Assembly: GCA_033065855.1 (NCBI GenBank)
Contig: JAVXUO010001352.1
Coordinates: forward strand, 372,001 to 436,000
Reading direction: 5' to 3'
Origin: Escallonia rubra
Lineage: Eukaryota > Streptophyta > Magnoliopsida > Escalloniales > Escalloniaceae
DNA length: 64,000 bases
Translations under genes and position numbers: made by a program
The notes under the pieces: generated by a model
The model's input: the letters and a program-made list of their open reading frames with translations, nothing else
Databases searched by the model: none
What the model was told of the DNA's origin: nothing
In this document: one piece after another, positions 22,616-36,200 of the stretch
How the letters are laid out: each line of letters begins with the position of its first letter
How positions within the stretch are numbered: the first letter of the stretch is position 1

Positions 22616-24566
22616 GTTGAATTCCGAAGATAGAGTTATTGTCACATACTTTTTTCTATGTGTACGTAGAAACAGCTTCAAGTATTTTAAAGAAGCGTTG
22701 CGCCTCTGAGTTTTAATTTCTTTATTAAAAGAATCACTCTATACGATGTTAATTTCTTTTTAATACTACATATCCCAATAGTACTTAGTTTTATATGCCG
22801 AATATCTTTTCCTTTACTCTTGGCATGTCACTATCGCATAAACTTTAGCAACAATATAATAATTAAAATAACTTTTGGGTCCTTACGCACCAAGGCACGT
22901 ATGATTAGGTTCTCTCGAGTACTAAACAACATACTTGATCAGGTTCTGTGGAGTACTAAAAGGGGATTCCTCCCCTCCCAAGTAAGAAGTTGCTTTTAAT
23001 AATAAGGGTCAAGATAATATAAACTACTTGCTCGTGTTCAACCAAACATCCAAACAAATAGGTCGAAGGGTCAGTCAGTTTACGTTTCCAACGTAGGGAT
23101 AACGAGCCAACACTTTTCTCATGGGTCAATGACTATATTTAGTCTCTTGATGATTGACACTTGGCCAGACTCTTAGTTGGAGTCATGTCAGACATATTGT
23201 CTTTGTTTCTATGTGGCTAAGGTTTTAGTTTTATTTTAAGGATCATTGAACCAACGACAGCAATTGGTGATTTAAGGAAATATTGTAGATATATATGACC
23301 TACCTAATTGAGCGGTGTTTTGGAATCATGGACATGTGATTTGCTAGCCAATTAAGAGTTGGGTCGATAACCTCTGACATCATCTTTGTTCAAACGACTC
23401 CAACAGAGCCGGGAGAATTGTTAGGGTTTTCTTGACGAGGTATCTACTGATGTACCTGTCTATTTAAGATAACGCAAGCCGTGTAACAATAATGTATAAT
23501 TTTATCGTAACTTGGAAACGACCCTCTATTTATTTTTAAGAGAGGGAAATTATCGTTTACGCCCCACCATTTCCTTTGAGCTTGAAAGGTGTTGCTAAAT
23601 ACTCCTTTATTAAAGTTGGATTCTTTTAGCAGCATTTTCTCAGTATAACTCTTTTAATGTATTTGGATATTTTTAACAATATTTTTTCAGTATAAATCCT
23701 TCATTATATTTGAATGTTTTTGGCAACATTTTTCCAGTATAACTCATAAGAATTGTGAAGCTCATAAAACAACTCCACTCTTCTTTCTTTTCTTGGGATG
23801 TGGGGTGTGGGGCGGGAACGTGCGATATTTTTATAGTTTAAACAGTGTTGTCACGTTAAATACTACAACGATGCATAATTGCAAAATATTTATCAATGAG
23901 TTGACAGATTTGTTGTTATATTTGCACCCTTCTTAGACTTTGGCTCTTACCACAATCAAAATGCAACGGGAACTTTGAAGACAATAAGATTTACATCGTC
24001 AACAGGACCAAAGTTCAAAAACTCATAGCAAAGAGAAACATATTAGTACCAGAGTTTTTGTAAAAGCCGATTTTTAGTCCCCCCAAAGACAAATAGCTTA
24101 TATCTCTCTTGTTATGCAACATGCACAAGGTTGTAAATGTTGGAGTTTTCAAACTAAAAATCATTAGTCTTTTGGGTTTCGTTTTTATGTTAGTGGAAAG
24201 AAGGTAGAAGAGATTGATAAAGAAAGAGAAATGTGTATATAAAAGTGAGTCTTCTACTTGTAAGTTTATTTTGTGCGATGTGCTATGGCGTGGTGCATGT
24301 GCATCTAGTATGGAGTGAAGCTACTATCACACATTGCGCGTGCTTAAGCGTGATAGTGTGCTGTGAAGCATAGTGGCACTCTAACAACGCACTTTTCATG
24401 TATGCATCATTTTTTCGATGCTTTGATCACGAATGGGTGTGATCGGCCCGTACATCTAACGGCTAGAAATGAACAGATGCAATTGAAGGGGTGTGACACG
24501 TACTGACTAGCGGGAGTCTATAAAATGGTTGATTCTCAGTCATTTAAAAGAACAAGGAAAAATCAA

Positions 24567-24616
<50 letters not shown>

Positions 24617-26040
24617 TATTTGTTACAAACAAATTATGGTCGCGATGTATGCGCTATAACAGTGATTAGATAACTTGACAGACTTAATATTGTTTCAGTT
24701 TTTTGGGTTCTATCGTCATTAATGCATTCTACAGACAGATTACAATCTTTTGGTTGGGTTACTTTGTATCATGTCAATGAGTTCGTCAGTAACCCTAACA
24801 TACCAGAAGTAGTGGGGACGAATACTGTCTTAAAGAAAACATGCCTCGAAGTGTTTATGTAGCAGAGTATGGCCATCCTTTCAGCAGCAGCAGAATTTTC
24901 GTCTAACATTGGGTATGGTGTACGAATGTTTGCCATTGGCAGACTCCCGACAAAGGCGTGGGAGAGGCATTTCTAAGTGGTGGATGGTACTTATTGCCAT
25001 GCTGTTTATGTCACCGATTTGTCTCTTAATACTCATATATATATGGCACGTACTGGGGAGTGAAATTAATAGGTGCTCTTTACTCCGCATTCTACGCAAA
25101 TAACATTAGAAAATATAAGAACCTCAAAGAAGAAGAAACAACAGAAATACACCATTCACATGATTGTGTTTAGTCGTTGAGCAATTTGTTTAACTAGTAA
25201 CCAGTCCTAGAAAAAGAAAGTTGCAAGAGAAAGCACGATCACATCGGTCGTTTTATTTGACTTGTATGTGTATTGTGTTACCACAAAAACGTTGGAAGTA
25301 AGATAATAGCATCTTTGTTAACGTCGTTTGAAAATCTTAATGTGACAGATAATCAAGCAAAGTCTGGCCACACGGTATCAGGAAGGCCTCAAACATAAAT
25401 TCTTTTGGCGAGGCCATCCCGCTAAGGACTTAAGTGGCAATAGTTTTGTTTTATGATTTCGTTCTTCCTTTTCCATTTCTTGAAGCCAAGTTCTCTATTT
25501 TGCAACCCTCGCAGACCTAATACTCTGCACATTTAGTAATGACGCAAACTCTAGCATAATCTTGTGACACCAAAAAGATTTGAATCATGTCACCCCTTGA
25601 GTTTACTCTCAGATCAGCTACTTATTAGCTCCTAAGTTATAGGTAAAGGTGCACTTTCAGTGGCTTTTGTCATTGTCATGAAAAGTGGGAAGAGGCCAGG
25701 TGACCTCTAGATTAAGCTGGAATTATTAGCGGTTTCAAACAGAATCGTCATTAAAAGTCGAAAAAGGGCTACAAAGGGTACAACTTTTAACTGCAATTCA
25801 GTACAAGTGATTTTCCATAACCATTTATTTAAAAGCACATTGGACTCAAATCATAAGGTACCCATATGGCAACTATATAAAGCTCCACTTAATGATCACA
25901 ATATCCTCTCCACAGGTGCAGGGAGATGCTCGGCTCTTATCTAACCTTCCAAGGTATCTTATACTAAACAATGACAAGTTGAGCCTTTCATTGAAAGCAA
26001 TGAAAAAAAGTGGCGATAATGTAATCTTGTAGAGTGAGAC
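22616..26040. other. Long spacer with one compound microsatellite
   Basis: No gene is recognised in this 3.4-kb stretch. A compound (CT)n(CA)n microsatellite lies at 24572-24616. Short open frames on both strands near 24880-25100 overlap each other and lack any known domain. Confidence 0.55.
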
Positions 26041-26720
26041 ATGGCTAAAATGGCAGCAAGTGGACATATATTATTGTTGTTTGGAATTTTTTGGTGGAGT
26101 TTGATGGCTGATGGTTGCGACTTCCAATCAATAGTTCGAAGAGGAAATACTAGCTGCCAGGCTATCTTTTCAGCATCTGGATCCGAGTTATTCACGGGAC
26201 AACTTGCCTGTTTCGGAAATCAAACCCATTATCCTCACAGATTCTCAAACCATCCTTGAAAGCTTTCTCAGTACTTGATCACGTTTTATTGTAAGTTTGT
26301 GCATGGCAGGCTAGCAGCATAGGCATTCTCGCCGCAACTTACCAAAGGCTGTACCCGCCTGCAGTATCATTTTGGGCATTCTTCTTTGTAAACATGAAAA
26401 GACTTGTCCACAAAGAGAAGGTAAGTGACGCTAGTTGCCTACTGGATGACTGCAGCACCAAAATATAGTCATTCAAGTAAATTAGCTCCTCCGCGGCAGC
26501 CACACTACTACCACCGGTCCACCACCATGTCGGATACTGAAAGCACCATGGACTCGGACTCGGACTCGGTGGCGGCAATTGTCTATGACTTTTGTTATAT
26601 GACTACTGGTTTCCATCACTTTAATATGTACAGGGTTAGCAAAATACAATTGAATGAGGCTAAAGAGCTCGCATATTTTGCACATCAAGCCAGAAATCGA
26701 TGTCTATCAGGACGGGGTTG
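26041..26720 (+). other. Exon-like fragments, possible gene remnant
   Basis: A 72-codon frame from 26041 begins with a hydrophobic stretch (ILLLFGIFWWSLM). At about 26309-26412 there is a separate exon-like piece: it follows a GGCAG acceptor, reads LAATYQRLYPPAVSFWAF then FFVNMKRLVHKEK, and ends at a GTAAGT donor. I do not recognise the family. The splice signals make it look like part of a host gene or of a captured fragment, but no connected model can be built. Confidence 0.25.
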
Positions 26721-27021
26721 ATGATGCTTTGCTACCATGCGAGTGATGCCCTCCACACCCCACACCCCTTTTGTGATGTTATTTTTACAGTTATATAGCT
26801 CCTATGGGTGGCTTTTAAACTTATCTTTCATTGGTTATGTACATATTTGTAATATCATGGCATATCATGATACTCAATTCTTTCCTTTTCAACGCTCACA
26901 CGAGCTTATATCTATGTTATTTTCGACTTTATCAACAAAAAAAAAAGGTGAATTAACTCCTTTGTGCCTATCTTAGTAGGGGAAGGAGCAAGTATATATC
27001 TACCCTACTTCTTGTTCTTCC

Positions 27022-28795
27022 ATGTCTATATTGGTCCAACCCACGTACACTATGTCTACCTTTGTACTCCCTACCAACATCTGTGAGAATATAGATGGTG
27101 CGCTACGAAAATTCTGGTGGGGACATAAAGATTCCCAGGCTCACGGCTACTGCCCAAAAGCTTGGATATCACTATGCTCACCAAAATCTCAAGGAGGAAT
27201 GGGCTTCAAATTGATGAAGGATTTCAATAGAGCTTTGTTTGCCAAACTGGGCTGGACAATGTCTACGACATCAAGAAAACTATGGGTGCAAATAATGAAG
27301 GCGAAATACTTGAAAGGCAACTCTTTCATGGCGCACAGTCCACCCAAAACGGCATCCTGGCTATGGAAAGGAATATGCACAAGCATACCCCTGATGAAAA
27401 AAGGAGCATGCTTCGTAGTAGGAGATGGAGAGAAAATTGACTTCAGAACCGATCCATGGATACCCACAATTCAGGAATTCAAACCTCATTGTTTGACAGC
27501 GGTCTCCTCAAGTGACAACAATGTGTCATCTCTTCTAGTTCCTCTCTCTTACTCGTGGAATTTAACGAAATTGCATATTCTTTTCTCTGAAAATACCATT
27601 CGTGAAATTCTCAACATAAGAATTTCACCCTCAAAACCCCAGGATTTCTTAGCCTGGACACCTTCGAAAAATGGTAAGTTCTCAACCAAGTCTGCCTATA
27701 TATATGCAAATTCCAATAGATTCCTTTTGAGTAGTGGTGAATCTCAATCCTTTTGGAAATCCTTGTGGCGAGCAAAACTGAGTGAACGGCATAAGATCTT
27801 TCTGTGGAAGATCGCTTGGAACATTTTGCCTGTTAAAACCAAAATCCAAGCCTTCATCCCAAGCATTGATAGCTGATGTCCCTTATGCAAGTCGAATGAA
27901 GAATCCTTGGCGCATTTGTTCTTATAGTGCCCGCTTATGCGCTTAATTTGGATGACTTCCCCTGATGGTTTCAGGCCCTCTCCTTTGCCTTCTCAATCTT
28001 TGCCTAGTACAAACCCTCCTTCATGGCTAGAATCCATTATCTGTCCCTCCTTGCCCTCTTATTCTGAAGATGATGCCAAGTACATGTATACCATATTCGC
28101 GGTGATTGCTATGGAACAGATGTGGATGTGCAGAAACCAACAAGTCTTCATGGGGTGTGAACCAAATACTTCTGATTTGGCAAAAAAGGTTATTTCAGCT
28201 TTCAACCGACATGTCATTGCTCTCCTAGTCCCCAAACCAATCCTTCAGTCACCAAGCTTATGGAATCCCCCCCCGGGAAATTGGTACAAAGTCAACTTTG
28301 ATGCGGCAATTCGGATAAATCATTCAACCCAAGCGGCAATTCTATGGGACCATAATGGTATTGTTGTGGAGGCACAAACAAAGGTTGATGTACAAAGAGA
28401 ACCGGTGATCGCTGAAGCATTGGCTGGCCTGCTTGCCATCGATATGGCATCTCGGATGAAGTGTACACACGTTATTTTTGAAGGTGACGCACAAACGGTT
28501 GTTGAATGGATGCGAGATCATGATTCTACAGCAAACTGGAATTGTTATGCCATTGTGGAAGAAGCAAGAAAAAAGCTGGATTCCTTCATTTGTTGGGATT
28601 TTTGTAAAGTTACTAGAAATGCAAATAGTGCGGCTCATTACTTAGCTGCTTGGGCTGATTCGCATCAGTTTTTTGGCCAAGTTCCGATATCATCCATCCC
28701 TTTTCCTTTTGTAAATGGATAACAAAGGAACTGGTTTTGTTTGTACCTTTTGCTATGTTTTATGTTATCTCTTTGAGTTGATCAAAAAAAAAAAA
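27022..28795 (+). mobile_element. L1-type LINE, 5'-truncated (ORF2 C-terminus)
   Basis: This is the last part of a plant L1 ORF2. First comes the segment after the reverse transcriptase core (RKFWWGHKD, SQGGMGFKLM, ALFAKLGW). A zinc-binding domain follows (FWKSLWRAKLSERHKIFLWK, then CPLCKSNEESLAHLF), and an RNase H domain ends it (VNFDAAI, EALAGLLAIDMA, EGDAQTVVEWM, NSAAHYLAAWA). It ends with a poly(A) run at 28784-28795. The whole stretch is in one frame apart from two in-frame stops (TGA at 27874 and a TAG near 27926). The endonuclease and most of the reverse transcriptase are absent, as in usual 5' truncation. It is therefore dead but not very old. Confidence 0.9.
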
Positions 28796-29104
28796 GTCCC
28801 GTAACCTCAAGAGGGTTCTGAGTCAAGTAGATCCATCGTAGCTCTAATATTGAATAATATCAATGAAAAGACTTCACAAAAGTGTACAAAACTGTCCCTA
28901 TCTTTTAGATATGCTTATCTTGGAAATAACTTTAGTAATACTGATTGGTAGTATTACTTAAGAAGAATATTAGAGGATTCTCGCAGTAAAAAAAGTATTT
29001 TCCTGCGGTGTAACTTTTAGAAATATCCATCTATCCTGAGACTTCTAAAGTTCACATATTCACACAAATCTAGCTAGCCCCAGTGGCCATCGTTATCACA
29101 AAGG

Positions 29105-29245
29105 AAGAAGTTTTTAAAAAAAATTTCTCAATTGAGAAATCTAATAGAACTGCAATTCATATATATAACTCGCAGGGTGAGGGAATCGAACTCGGGAAGA
29201 AGTTAAGATGCTGAAACTTCTCATTTAGCAACAAATAACAATAGC
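29105..29245 (-). mobile_element. Possible tRNA-derived SINE fragment
   Basis: On the minus strand GAGTTCGATTCCCTCACC looks like a tRNA B box, preceded by AGCATCTTAACTTCTTCCC. The A box is not convincing and no target duplication was found. Confidence 0.3.
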
Positions 29246-29570
29246 TAAATATGGTGAGTGAATTGTTCTGGCGGCAAACTCATTCAACAGATCTTAACCG
29301 CACTCTTTAATGTCGCTAAATTTCACATTTAGAGCTGCCACTAATAATAGTTGCTACATAAAACCTGGCAGCGCGTTGTAGCTAAGCTTTTTCTTTTTAT
29401 TAAAGGTCGACTTATAAAAATGGTCATTGAAACATGGTTTAGAACGTTTTTCTAAGGTTGAAAACTCTGGCATTTTCCTAGCAAAAATTCTTAGAGAATG
29501 AAAAATAACTCATTGGAAAGGAAAGTTTATAATCGAACAACATTTGTTCTCAAAATTTTATTATTGTTAA

Positions 29571-29800
29571 GTTATCATCTATTCTAAAAGCTTAATATGT
29601 TAGGAAATGAGCCTAACAATATTATCATTCTTAATACTGAGTGCAAATAGCACTATGATAAAAGAGGGGCCAGATATGCAAGCGGAAAGAATCGAATCTC
29701 GGACCTTACTAAATCGGAACTCTGATACCATGTTAAGTTATTATCTGCTCTAAAAATTTAAACTGTTAGAGAACGGACCTAACAATGTTATCATGTTTAA
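29571..29800 (-). mobile_element. TRIM (terminal-repeat retrotransposon in miniature) relic
   Basis: Two similar direct repeats of about 60 bp (29571-29633 and 29735-29797) flank a short middle. Read on the minus strand, one repeat is followed by AACATGGTATCAGAG, the usual initiator-tRNA-Met primer-binding site of plant LTR elements. No coding capacity is present, as is normal for TRIMs. The repeats differ at many positions, so the copy is old. Confidence 0.55.
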
Positions 29801-29810
29801 TAATTATTAA

Positions 29811-30614
29811 CGATTATTTAGAGTGAAAAGCCAAAGTGCAGATAGGGTTTTTTAAAGGGTCTAAACATAGACATATATCGGTAAAAATTATCTCGTCTAC
29901 TTCTTCTTTTAATTTTTCTGAGTTCCAAAGTTAGTACTTACTGGCTTCACCAACTTTTAAACACCCACTGGTCCGCATGTGACAGTCGCAAATTAAGCTG
30001 TCACAGCTGTGAACAGAGATGTATCAATTTTAAGGAAGATCTGAATCTGCACATGTACTCACTCCGATCTTTCCTAAAAGTTAACCCCCCCAACCCAAGA
30101 AAGGAAGAAAGAAAGAAAGAAAGAGGGTCCCAAAGCCTGTGTTCACATTACCTGTCAGTGATCTATTTGTTAGACAACCACATCAAAATTCTTGAAAACA
30201 TTATCGTCCTTCCCTTCATTCAAGGCCACCCTGAGAGTCCGAGGAAAGCTTCTTCCCCCCACTCCTTCGTCTACATTATCAATCTACTCTCTCTCTCCGG
30301 TCGACGTTTGTTCCTTTTTAACTGTCTCTGCGTTCCTATATTAATATTGTAATACACGATTTTATATGATTTCGAGTACGAAAACACTTTAATACTCGCG
30401 CGAGTACGCGTAACTGTCTCTTATGGGATCTCTACACCAAGGTGGTTTTGGGGCTCCATGTTTTCTTAGCAAAGAGGTCTTTTCCTTCCCCTAAAACCAC
30501 TTTCCATTTTCAATAAAAAGCTAACAATAGCTTCAAACTTGCATTTTCTCCAAAAAGAACTTGTACTCTCTCCTTTCCCCCCATCAACTCTTCACTCCAC
30601 TATAGCTCAAATTA
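29811..30614. promoter_or_regulatory. Upstream region and leader of the MADS-box gene
   Basis: The region ahead of the MADS gene holds a short (GAAA)n tract (30103-30125) and pyrimidine-rich leader-like sequence from about 30430. No unambiguous TATA box or CArG box can be assigned by eye. The small open frame at 30053-30352 has no recognisable domain. Confidence 0.35.
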
Positions 30615-30801
30615 GTAAGTTCAGAATAAGTCTTTCTTGTCTCTTTTTCTTTTTGGTCAATTTCTGATTTCTTTTTTGATCTTGATAGATTATTTCTCAG
30701 GGTTTCTATTTTAGTCAATTATTCTTCATTTAGTGCTTTGGAAAATAATTATTCGCTTGATAGTTGAATACGAGTTACAATCTTTGTTTGCCGATCTTGC
30801 A
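30615..30801 (+). other. Probable 5'-UTR intron of the MADS-box gene
   Basis: A donor-like TTA|GTAAGT at about 30614-30619 and a pyrimidine-rich stretch ending in GATCTTGCAG| (30801) could bound an intron of about 187 bp in the leader, 44 bp before the ATG. Leader introns are common in MIKC MADS genes. This is inferred from splice signals only. Confidence 0.4.
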
Positions 30802-30845
30802 GAGAAGGTTAACAAGAAAACCATAGGAATATTGGCAAAGTAGGG

Positions 30846-33145
30846 ATGGGGAGAGGAAAGATTGTGATCCGTAGGATCGACAACTCAACTAGCAGGCAAG
30901 TCACTTTCTCAAAGCGAAGAAATGGGTTGCTCAAGAAGGCTAAGGAGCTATCAATACTTTGTGATGCTGAAGTTGGACTCGTGATCTTCTCTAGCACAGG
31001 GAAGCTCTATGATTATGCAAGCACTAGGTTACTCTCTCTCTCTCTCTCATCTTGATGTCGTTAATTAAGCTGGGTTTGTAAATTTTATTGATAATAGGGA
31101 TGGTTAGGTTTTGTGCTTTGATCTACCCCATTATGAACACTTCTTTATTTGAGTGAAATGAAGACAATACAGTTTGACGCAAAGAAGATTAAAAGGCCTA
31201 CTCTTGCAATAGATTAAAGTACCTAGTATAGAGAATAGGGATCCAAGAAATTGAAGTCATTCATGCATCTAGATGCATTTCATTAAAGCTGACTTCTGAA
31301 ACTGATCAACCTAATTGGTTTACAAAATTTACAAGGTTGAGCATTGGAAAAAGTGGAGATTTAATTTGCTGAAGATAGTCGTTTAGGGAGGTATACATGA
31401 TGTTTCTAGTTTCTACACAACGGTACATATATAGCAAAGACTTGATCCAATAGTTTAATAATCATAAAATAGGGAAGAATTTTGCACTCATATACTAAAA
31501 ATGTTGCAAGCCATCATCTCATGCTTGTTGTAGGCTAACTAAGTGCAGTGAAACTGTCCTCTAAAGATCCCCAATCCAATGCAAAACTAGGTCCTCCATT
31601 TTGGTGTGCATGCGCGAAGCCTATCATAATTAAATTGTTTGCATCAGGAGTAAACTCTGCAACATTATTCTCGGGAAACTAAACAAATTCTAAGCATGTT
31701 CTATACAGGCTTCCTTGAATACTTAATTAGTTACACCTAATGTACATGCTTGTGAATGAGATCTCTTGCACGCCAGTAGTATATATGAAAATCTACCTTG
31801 AGAAAGATCGATTAGGGTGCATCATAGGAAGAGTGTCAGTTTAAGAAGACTACGAGAAAATGTCTCTTCTTCTTTTAACAGCCATTGCTCTTTTCCGGTC
31901 TGTCTGGGAAGAAGGGTCTGAGTAGATTGACACTCGTCAGTACAAGCTATGGAATAAAAAGAAAGAAGGTAGAGTGGATTTTGGATAATAAGGAGAGGAA
32001 TAGCGTGAGCTCTCTAGCACAATGATAGGTTACTCCCTGCATTGCCGCGAGTTCAATAGGCCGGATTATTTTCGACTGTGGAGTTGCATGAGCCACATGT
32101 TCAGAGCTCGAAAGGCAAAAACTGACCCTCCCCAGACTCCACAATGATGGAAGCCCCATGCACTGAGTCACCGAATAGTTTTGTCTACAAACTTCACATG
32201 CACTTGAATACATGCACGATATTGCATATATGGCAAGATTTTTAAACCCTTAAACCTACTGTGCCATGGCTTATGAATATGCACCCAGATCTTAGGTTGG
32301 TGGTTTACATCCATTCCACCTCTCCCTTTAGGGCGTGCAGCTGCCTTGTCTTTAGCAAGCCCTCGGCCGGCAGGCAGTCTTGTGGCTTCGATGGATCGCT
32401 TAATGAGTCAAGTAGAACAGACAGCAAATGAGAGAGGGTAGCACTAGGGAGGGAGAAGAGGCAAAGACTTGAAAACTAGGCTCCCACTCACGACCCAAAT
32501 TTTTTTATCAATATACTTCTTTTTGCCCACCCGCACAACTTTAGAAGACCTTTCAATTTATGTTTTCCTCAACATTGAAAGTCAGTTTCCATGGAAAAAC
32601 ATGATGTGGTCTGTCACTTCTTTAAAAGAGGCCAAATTTGAGACAAAGTTCAAGAGGAGAGTTTCATTGTGCTAAAAGGGAAAAGCAACATTGTCACAAC
32701 AGAATCCCAGTAGTTCTCTCTCCCGCAGTTGAATGGGGCGTGTGATTCTTACTTTCCTGCTCTTGAAACTTTGAGAAGCATTATTCACTGGGACTATCAC
32801 CACATGCATCTCATTTCTGAAAATTTGTAAGCATCTTCACTCTTGCGTCAGAATGTTATTTGCACAACCTACAAAATGAAGCCAGAAATGTCTTTAATCA
32901 ACAATCTAGTCGTGAATGTGAATCGGTTGCGTGCAGATAAGTCCTTTTTCTAAGAGCAAACCCAATATATGAGCTTATTTCAAAATGGCTCAAAAGATAG
33001 CTCGCCCTTGTTGCGCTCATTTAGATCATATAACCTGTTTTCGCTGTGCAAACGAACTTTAGGGCGAATTTCTTCTAGAAGATTAGTACAACTCAACTCC
33101 AAATGTTTGTACAACTACACTGCCAATGTGTGTATAGCTGCGCCA

Positions 33146-33204
<59 letters not shown>

Positions 33205-36200
33205 ATCAATCATTGGGAATTTCATGGGTTTTTTGTTTCATTTGTCAGCATGAGATCTATAATAGAACGGTACAACAAGATGAAGGAGGAACATCACCAA
33301 CTGCTGAATCCTATTTCAGAAGTAAAGGTACGACATCTTTCACGAACCACTCCACCAATTTCCTCTGCATGGCCCTTCCTGCCATCAAATAGACAAAAAA
33401 GCACCATTGCTCTTTGAAGGAATTCGAGACCAACCCCGAAATACGCTTGTGCGTGAACACCTATACTATATAAGGGCAGAAAATCACGTTTATGTCAATT
33501 ACTAGGATCTCGTCGCTATTTTATGTCCTAACGAACATCACGAACAAAAGCTCCGTGGTGGATTAGACTACGCGAGCTCGATCCATATTTTCACCGTCCA
33601 AAATTCTTTTCTCTCAATCTAGCTAGATGTCCAAAGGAATGGAGAAGATCTGAATTTTTTCCATCATCTTTCCGACCAAGAGCCATCTCAGTTATACTAC
33701 GTCACAAAGAGATAGTATAAGGAAATAATTTTTAAGGCTTATGGTATTCACCACCTCCAAGTCCTTCGGCTTTCTGGGTCATGGGTTAGACCCGACATGG
33801 GCGTACTGGGCTAGACCCGAATACTAACATCTCACACTCACACATGGCGGGGACGACGTTGCTACACACATTCTCTCTATACTTCTTTGCCAATGAGCAG
33901 ATTCATATGGACTAATGGACGGTGCGACCGTTGAGCTCACCTGCAAGTTGGGTGCTTTATACTAGAGACATGTTAAGATCAGCATAAAGATATCAATCCA
34001 AAAGAAACTGTAACGTAATGCCCCAGATCTTTTGATCACATCGGTCCAAGCATTTCTAATCCTCTAAGAGCTATGCTTGACTCATAATGGCTCCCACTAT
34101 ATATCCATTCACAATTACGTCTAGCCAACAAGGCAACATAACGGCCTGGCCGATAAATAGAAGTGTTAAATGTGTTTTAGAAAGATCTGTCATTTGCCCT
34201 ACTATCACTCGAATACAGATTAGCTGTTGGGACTTGTTCCTTTAGACCGAATTAATCATGGTAATTGGTAACACGCAAAAGTAACTAGCACTAATATGTG
34301 TCTTTTTGACATAACCAAATGTCACAAAGGCACTAGTTAAGGTTGAAAGTAACCTCTAAGACTCACACGGCGAGGAAGCAAGGATCCATGCACTCACCGC
34401 CTAACTCAGTTGACTAGCACATGTAGTATCAAACACATGCTACGGCGGAGTGGTTTACATAAAGCGCATGTCAAAACTCTTACTTAAACACCGTAAATAT
34501 CTTGGTTTAGTCACTATCAAGCGCCTAGCCTGAGTTCTCGTGACACCTCTTCATTAATAAATGCTCAACTGAGATCTCACATATGGCTTCCATCACAGGC
34601 TTATATGGATTATGAGTCTATCCAAACTCGGTCTCCCGACAAATTTTATGAGACCTTAACTTGGCTCCAACCTAGATGGCATGTTGTTCAAGTTGCGCTT
34701 TCACTTAGAAGTACCACAAATAAAAGGCTCATCTCTACTCGATGTCAAGCACTAAAGGCGATTGCTCGTGTGAGTGAGCCAATCTTAGCCTGTAGCTAAA
34801 TAGTGAAAATATGTTGTGTGCATATTTTCTGTTAAAATATTCAACTGATGATCAACTACTCTTACATATTACCAACTTTGAAATTCCATCTTCTCGATCT
34901 TGAGCACACATGAAAGAATTGGACTTATGGGGATATGTATTAGGATTATCTCATATTTGTGTAACCTTAGTAAAAGGATTTTTATGGCCCAGCCACGCTA
35001 ATGGGTAATCCTTGGCAAGAGGAGTCGTGTAATGACCATACTAAGTCATGGACTCACTCAAGAGAGCTACAGCACCAAGGCGCTTTAAGGATTGGTGCAT
35101 TAGTTCTACGTCTATATGATGGCTATGGTCGCGAGATGTGGTTCTTCATGGTGGCCACGTGCGATTAAAGAGTTCACTACGGTGGCTACGAAGGAGGCCA
35201 ATGATCGATGATGCCATGATGGTGCTGAACTGCTACTACGAGGAAAGAGAGGATGGAAGTGATGTGATGGTATAAAAGGAAATATAAAACAATATACATA
35301 TAGTGAAAAAAGTCGTAAATGAATGGAAGTGTCCAACGCCTTTTTGTCTTGCTAATGTAGTACAAATGTTCTCCGTCCATTAAAACCTCACTCTTAGCGT
35401 AGAAATTCCTAGATTTGGACCTTATTATTTGAAGGGTAGCTTAATCCCTTTTAGTATCAATGTGCATCTAGGGTTAAGGCTTGGTTTCTCTTTTAAATAT
35501 TGTAATCTCAACCTATTTTACAACCTCTTTATCTCTTTCCCTTTTCCCTTCTTAGAAAAATCTCGATGTGGAGGAGGGGATCGCCGGCTTTAAAGAGTGC
35601 AATTGTGACGAAGCGGTGAGCTGTAGCGGCACTATGGGAAGAAGATGGCAGGACGAAAGAAGGTGCTCGTGACGCCAGCATGACAGAAGAGGCCTCGTTA
35701 AACATAAAACAATGAAGAACGCATATCCTTGGTTTCCATTTGGAACCTATACGGAAGAAAAAACTAAAAGGCATTTCCACTTAGAACATCAAAAGTATTA
35801 AGCTTAAGTTGTAACAAAAAAATAAAAAGAGCAGGTTAATGTAACAAAAAGAAAGACACTTATAAAGTACTTGACTTAAGTGGTCTGTGCAGACCTTCTT
35901 TCCTTTCATCTTCTTCACGACTTCAACCCTACTTCTTTCTTATTCTATGCACCTCATCTATTTTTGTCGCCTCCGTATCTTTCCCTTTCTATTTTCACGT
36001 CAAGCGGCCAAGTTTGACGGCAACCACCCAAGGCTACCAATTTATATAACTCTACTATCTCTTCCACCAGCTCACCATAGTATACAGTTTTCTCCATCGT
36101 GTGAGTGATGGATTTCGGATCTGGAAGAACAATCTAGATTTAAATATGTAAAGGGTCCTGATGATTGGCCTGGGGAATAAGGGGTTACAGAAATGCTCTC

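Noticed and set aside
30846-31055. A 69-residue stand-alone MADS-domain protein
   Set aside because: The last residues (LLSLSLSS) are CT-repeat intron sequence after the exon 1 donor at 31028, and the rest of the gene is present downstream.
33103-33417. 104-codon frame containing [17 protein letters not shown] as a separate gene
   Set aside because: It is MADS exon 2 read through its flanking intron. The acceptor at 33248 and donor at 33328 define the real 79-nt exon.
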